Part shown: in pieces, positions 60,334-64,000 of the stretch
How positions within the stretch are numbered: the first letter of the stretch is position 1
How the letters are laid out: the number at the start of each line of letters is the position of its first letter
DNA from: Alishewanella tabrizica
GTDB lineage: Bacteria > Pseudomonadota > Gammaproteobacteria > Enterobacterales > Alteromonadaceae
Assembly (NCBI RefSeq): GCF_014652375.1
Contig: NZ_BMYR01000004.1
Location: 124,001 to 188,000 of the forward strand
Reading direction: 5' to 3'
Length of the DNA: 64,000 bases
Program-made: the position numbers and the translations under genes
The notes under the pieces: generated by a model
Database searches by the model: none
What the model was told of the DNA's origin: nothing
Seen by the model: only the letters and a program-made list of their open reading frames with translations

Positions 60334-60429
60334 GAACCGGCTTACGCTAAGCCAACCGTTGCAGGCCTGGACGGCCGAATCGAGCCTACATGGACGTATT
60401 TACGGCGTGTTGGCGTGTGTAAACCGGTT
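60334..60429. repeat. Inverted-repeat element between hsdR and hsdM
   Basis: A 96-bp GC-rich insert bounded by GAACCGG (60334-60340) and CCGGTTC (60423-60429). It holds inner hairpins GGCTTA/TAAGCC and GGCC/GGCC. It resembles dispersed REP/miniature inverted repeats more than a promoter, and lies inside the otherwise tight operon. Confidence 0.55.
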
Positions 60430-60466
60430 CGTGACCTTTAGACGAATTTGTTAGAAAAGGAACACC

Positions 60467-61942
60467 ATGTCAATTAGCAGTACCATTAAATCCATCCAAG
60501 ACATTATGCGTAAAGACGTGGGCGTCGACGGCGATGCCCAGCGGATCGGCCAGTTAGTCTGGATGCTGTTCTTAAAAATCTATGACGATAAAGAGCAGGA
60601 ATGGGAAATGTTTGGCGATTACACCTCGCCCATTCCACAGCATCTGCGTTGGCGCAACTGGGCGGCCGATGCCGAGGGCATGACCGGCGATGAGCTAAAA
60701 CAGTTTATTGACAACGAGCTCTTCCCGACACTGCAAAACCTGGAACCAAAAGGCGATGACCAGCGCGCTTTTGTGATTAAAAGCGTGTTTGAAGACGCCT
60801 ATAACTATATGAAATCGGGTCAGCTGCTGCGGCAGATGATTAACAAAATTCAGGACGGTATCGACTTTAACAAAGCGCAAGAGCGCCACCTGTTTGGCGA
60901 TATGTACGAGCAAATTCTGCGTGATTTGCAAAACGCCGGTAATGCCGGTGAGTTTTATACCCCGCGCCCAGTGACAGAATTTATGGTGCGCAGGGTAAAC
61001 CCCAAACTGGATGAAAAGGTGCTTGACCCCGCCTGTGGCACCGGTGGTTTTCTAACTTGCAGTATTGAACATAAACGCAAGCATTACGTCAAAACGCCAA
61101 GCGACGAGCAAGTACTGCAAAACAGCATCTTTGGTGTCGAGAAAAAGCCACTGCCGCATTTGCTGGCCACCACCAATATGATTTTGCACGGCATTGAAGT
61201 GCCGTTTAATATCCGCCACGACAATACTCTGGCCAGGCCACTGATTAGCTGGGGGCCAAAAGAGCGGGTCGACTGCATTATTACCAACCCGCCATTTGGG
61301 GGCATGGAAGAAGACGGTATCGAAACCAACTTCCCACAGGCGCTGCGTACCCGCGAAACCGCCGACTTATTTATGACGCTGATAATCCACCTGCTAAAAG
61401 ACGGTGGTCGTGCTGCAGTCGTGCTACCCGATGGCTTTTTATTTGGCGAAGGCATGAAGTCACGCTTAAAAGAAAAGCTACTGGAAGAGTGTAACCTGCA
61501 CACCATAGTGCGCTTGCCCAATGGCGTATTTAACCCCTATACCGGCATTAAAACTAACCTGCTGTTTTTTACCAAAGGCACGCCAACCAAAGACATTTGG
61601 TTTTACGAGCACCAGTACCCAGAGGGTGTTAAAAATTACAGCAAAACCCGCCCGATGCGTATTGAAGAATTCGCCGTTGAAGAAGCCTGGTGGGGCAACG
61701 AAGCCGATGGCTTTGCTGCGCGGGAGGAAAACGAGTTTGCCTGGAAGGTGTCAGCAAGCGACATTAAATCGCGTAACTACAACCTCGATTGCAAAAACCC
61801 ACATATTGGCGAGCAAATCAGCCACGACCCAGAACAGCTATTAGCCAGCTACGCCAAACAGCAGCAGGAAATACAGCAGCTACGCGACCAGCTAAAAAGC
61901 ATACTGGCCGAAGCCCTAGCGCCAACTAGCGGCAGAGGTTAA
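60467..61942 (+). CDS. hsdM: Type I restriction-modification M subunit
   Basis: A 491-residue N6-adenine DNA methyltransferase. The SAM motif DPACGTGGFL begins at about 187 and the catalytic NPPFGG at about 274-279. An N-terminal HsdM_N helical domain occupies about 1-140. It binds HsdS to methylate the recognised site. AAAAGGAA precedes the ATG. The hsdS start is 4 bp after its stop. Confidence 0.95.
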   Translation: MSISSTIKSIQDIMRKDVGVDGDAQRIGQLVWMLFLKIYDDKEQEWEMFGDYTSPIPQHLRWRNWAADAEGMTGDELKQFIDNELFPTLQNLEPKGDDQRAFVIKSVFEDAYNYMKSGQLLRQMINKIQDGIDFNKAQERHLFGDMYEQILRDLQNAGNAGEFYTPRPVTEFMVRRVNPKLDEKVLDPACGTGGFLTCSIEHKRKHYVKTPSDEQVLQNSIFGVEKKPLPHLLATTNMILHGIEVPFNIRHDNTLARPLISWGPKERVDCIITNPPFGGMEEDGIETNFPQALRTRETADLFMTLIIHLLKDGGRAAVVLPDGFLFGEGMKSRLKEKLLEECNLHTIVRLPNGVFNPYTGIKTNLLFFTKGTPTKDIWFYEHQYPEGVKNYSKTRPMRIEEFAVEEAWWGNEADGFAAREENEFAWKVSASDIKSRNYNLDCKNPHIGEQISHDPEQLLASYAKQQQEIQQLRDQLKSILAEALAPTSGRG

Positions 61943-61946
61943 GCGC

Positions 61947-63716
61947 ATGACCGTACAAGTAGAACAGCTGATTACCGAGCATTTAGACCTCTGGACACAA
62001 GCGCAAACCACCAAAAGTACCAGCGGGCGGGGCAGCAATAATAAGATTGACCTAACCGGTATTAAAAAACTGCGCGAGCTGATTTTAGAACTGGCCGTGC
62101 GTGGCAAGTTAGTGCCACAAGATCCAAATGATGAGCCGGCCAGCGAGCTGTTAAAGCGAATTGCTGCTGAGAAAGAGGCATTGGTAAAAACGGGTAAACT
62201 TAAAAAGCAAAAGCCGTTGCCGCCGATTACGGATGAAGAGAAGCCTTATGAATTACCAATTGGATGGGAATGGTCTAGGCTTGGCCAACTTGGTTTAGGT
62301 GCGACAGGAAAAACACCGAGTACTTCGCGACCTGACTTATTCATTGGAGACATCCCTTTTATTGGGCCTGGTCAAATATCAGCAGATGGTGTATTGAATG
62401 AAGCTGAGAAATTTTTGAGTGAAGGTGCTGTTTCTCATAGTACTGAAGGTCTTCCAAATGATATTTTGACTGTCTGCATAGGCGGCTCTATCGGTAAAAG
62501 CACTTTATTGAAATCTAGAGTTTGTTTTAATCAGCAAATTAACAGTCTAAGACCATTAATTACTAATCCGAATTTCATACTCTATGCAGTGCGCTCATTA
62601 AGTTTTATGAATGCACTGATCAATCAGGCGTCAGGTTCGGCAACTCCAATTATTAATAGAAGCAAGTGGGAAGAGTTATTACTGCCGTTACCTTGTCACG
62701 AGGCTCAACAAAAAATCGTAGAAAAAGTCGACGAACTAATGGCCCTTTGCGATCAACTGGAACAGCAAAGCTACCACCAACTTGACGCCCATAACCAATT
62801 GGTTGATGCCTTACTGGCCACCTTAACCCAAAGCCAAAACGCCGATGAGCTAGCCAGCAACTGGCAACGCCTGGCGGCATATTTTGATGCACTCTTTACC
62901 ACCGAATACAGCATCGACGCACTCAAGCAAACCATCCTGCAACTGGCGGTAATGGGCAAGCTGGTAAAACAAGATCCCAACGACGAACCCGCCAGCGAAC
63001 TGCTAAAACGCATCGCCGCAGAAAAAGACGCCTTGGTTAAAGCCGGTAAAATAAAAAAACAAAAACCACTACCGCCGATTAGTGATGACGAGAAACCTTT
63101 TGAACTGCCTGAGGGGTGGGTGTGGTGTAGGTTGGCTGATATCGCATCTTTCGAAAATGGTGATCGTAGTAGTAGGTATCCAAATTCCAGTGATCTTGTT
63201 AGTAATGGTATTCCTTTCTTTGGTGCATACGATATTAAAGATGCAAAATTAGCCTACAGCGACGAGCTAAGGTACATAACAGAAGAAAAATTTGCTGAAT
63301 TAAGTAATGGCAAACTTTCTGATGGTGATTTTGTAATGTTGCTAAGAGGCTCAGTCGGGAAAACCGCCCAATTTTTATCAAGTGAGTTTTTTTCAACAGG
63401 CTTTATAAATGCGCAAATGTTAATAATCAGGTTGGTGAACAGAATTTTAGAACGCTATATAGAGATTTACTTCGACTCAGAGCTATTTAAGAACCAAATT
63501 TTCGTTTCCAAATCAGGTGCAGTCATTCAACAAATACCGGCTAGTAAAATTTCAGAATTGATGATTCCTTTGCCGCCAACGGGAACATTATCAAGGATTA
63601 CCCTAATTAATAGGGAGCTCCTTCAAATCTGCGATTCTTTAGCTGAGAAAATAAATTCTTTTGAGAAAATTCAAGCTGTTTTAGCTGAATCTTTGGTTGA
63701 GCAGGTGGTGGCATGA
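61947..63716 (+). CDS. hsdS: Type I specificity subunit S
   Basis: A 589-residue specificity subunit with two target-recognition domains (about 110-250 and 395-545) separated by conserved helical segments. The same segment DPNDEPASELLKRIAAEK appears before each TRD (about 52-69 and 335-352), and QKPLPPI and GW follow both. DNA of the two repeats differs at many third positions despite nearly identical protein. TRDs are more AT-rich than the conserved parts. The stop overlaps the DUF3800 start (ATGA). Confidence 0.94.
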   Translation: MTVQVEQLITEHLDLWTQAQTTKSTSGRGSNNKIDLTGIKKLRELILELAVRGKLVPQDPNDEPASELLKRIAAEKEALVKTGKLKKQKPLPPITDEEKPYELPIGWEWSRLGQLGLGATGKTPSTSRPDLFIGDIPFIGPGQISADGVLNEAEKFLSEGAVSHSTEGLPNDILTVCIGGSIGKSTLLKSRVCFNQQINSLRPLITNPNFILYAVRSLSFMNALINQASGSATPIINRSKWEELLLPLPCHEAQQKIVEKVDELMALCDQLEQQSYHQLDAHNQLVDALLATLTQSQNADELASNWQRLAAYFDALFTTEYSIDALKQTILQLAVMGKLVKQDPNDEPASELLKRIAAEKDALVKAGKIKKQKPLPPISDDEKPFELPEGWVWCRLADIASFENGDRSSRYPNSSDLVSNGIPFFGAYDIKDAKLAYSDELRYITEEKFAELSNGKLSDGDFVMLLRGSVGKTAQFLSSEFFSTGFINAQMLIIRLVNRILERYIEIYFDSELFKNQIFVSKSGAVIQQIPASKISELMIPLPPTGTLSRITLINRELLQICDSLAEKINSFEKIQAVLAESLVEQVVA

Positions 63717-64000
63717 GTACGGTGTATAACCTCTACTGCGATGAATCGTGCCATCTGGAAAATGATGGCCAAAAAGCTATGGTGCTGGGGGCAGTGTGGT
63801 GCCCGGATGATAAGCGCGCCGAAATTGCCAAGCGCTTGCGCGAAATTAAGCAGCGCCATGGGTTAGCGGCTGACTTTGAAGTGAAATGGACAAAAGTCAG
63901 TAGCGGCCAACAGGCGTTTTATATGGATTTGGTCGATTACTTTTTTGACGATGACGATCTGCATTTTCGTGCCGTAGTGGTGCCAGACAAAACCTTGCTA
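63713..64000 (+). CDS. DUF3800-domain protein (partial, cut at right edge)
   Basis: 96 codons are visible from ATG 63713, which overlaps the hsdS stop (ATGA). STVYNLYCDESCHLEN and MVLGAVWCPDDKRAEI are the DUF3800 signature, with the acidic N-terminal DES. DUF3800 proteins have an RNase H-like fold and are often linked with defence genes; the role is unknown. Its placement as the fourth gene of the operon suggests function with HsdRMS. Confidence 0.85.
   Translation, partial: MSTVYNLYCDESCHLENDGQKAMVLGAVWCPDDKRAEIAKRLREIKQRHGLAADFEVKWTKVSSGQQAFYMDLVDYFFDDDDLHFRAVVVPDKTLL

Overview
The window looks like chromosomal DNA of a gammaproteobacterium of the Alteromonadales type, most like Rheinheimera, Alishewanella or Arsukibacterium. 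This placement is an inference from remembered proteins and was not searched. It rests on the block pykA-hexR-zwf-pgl-edd-glk-eda with HexR operators, a FabR-type operator before fabA, HexR/LexA/FabR style regulation, a GlyGly-CTERM protein beside PEP-CTERM proteins, and moderate GC.

Layout. 1-1400: the start of a PD-(D/E)XK nuclease gene running off the left edge, then two initiator tRNA genes on the minus strand. Downstream of them are three in-register 101-bp tandem units, each carrying a decayed tRNA 3' part and its own terminator. 1.6-8.4 kb: rlmL, a glutaredoxin-like gene, uup, a DUF3466 GlyGly-CTERM protein and rmf. 8.5-18.4 kb: fabA with a FabR-like operator, a two-domain pterin synthase-fold protein, M23 and M61 peptidases, a thioesterase, an Mpo1-like protein, a LytS/LytR two-component pair, pfkA and an EamA transporter. 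18.5-26.9 kb: the sugar-catabolism block (pykA, hexR, zwf, pgl, edd, glk, eda), which takes glucose to pyruvate by the Entner-Doudoroff route and carries HexR boxes before pykA and zwf. 27-49.4 kb: ordinary housekeeping genes (ybiT, dps, HDOD, maeA, zapA, a propeller-GGDEF protein, endonuclease I, yghU, a PAS chemoreceptor, pldA, nhaP2, a CNNM-like protein, a PerM-like transporter, csaA, mipA).

49.4-64 kb is an accessory region. An AT-rich gap is followed by a repeat-containing, C-terminally anchored surface protein overlapping a secreted peptidoglycan-binding-like protein. Next come an IS3-family element with an amber codon in orfA, inserted in a small reading frame with an AAT target duplication, a PEP-CTERM protein, LexA-controlled umuDC, a broken small gene, a HAD phosphatase, a two-gene AbrB/truncated-HigA module, and a type I restriction-modification operon (hsdR, hsdM, hsdS) followed by a DUF3800 gene cut by the right edge.

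The core metabolic genes form coherent operons. The right end looks like a defence and mutagenesis island, but no integrase or clear attachment site is visible. I saw no proven new system. The strongest unusual signals are the tRNA-fMet repeat/terminator array, the fused pterin synthase with one half lacking its metal site, the HTH-less HigA fragment paired with an AbrB-like gene, and the inverted-repeat element inside the hsd operon.
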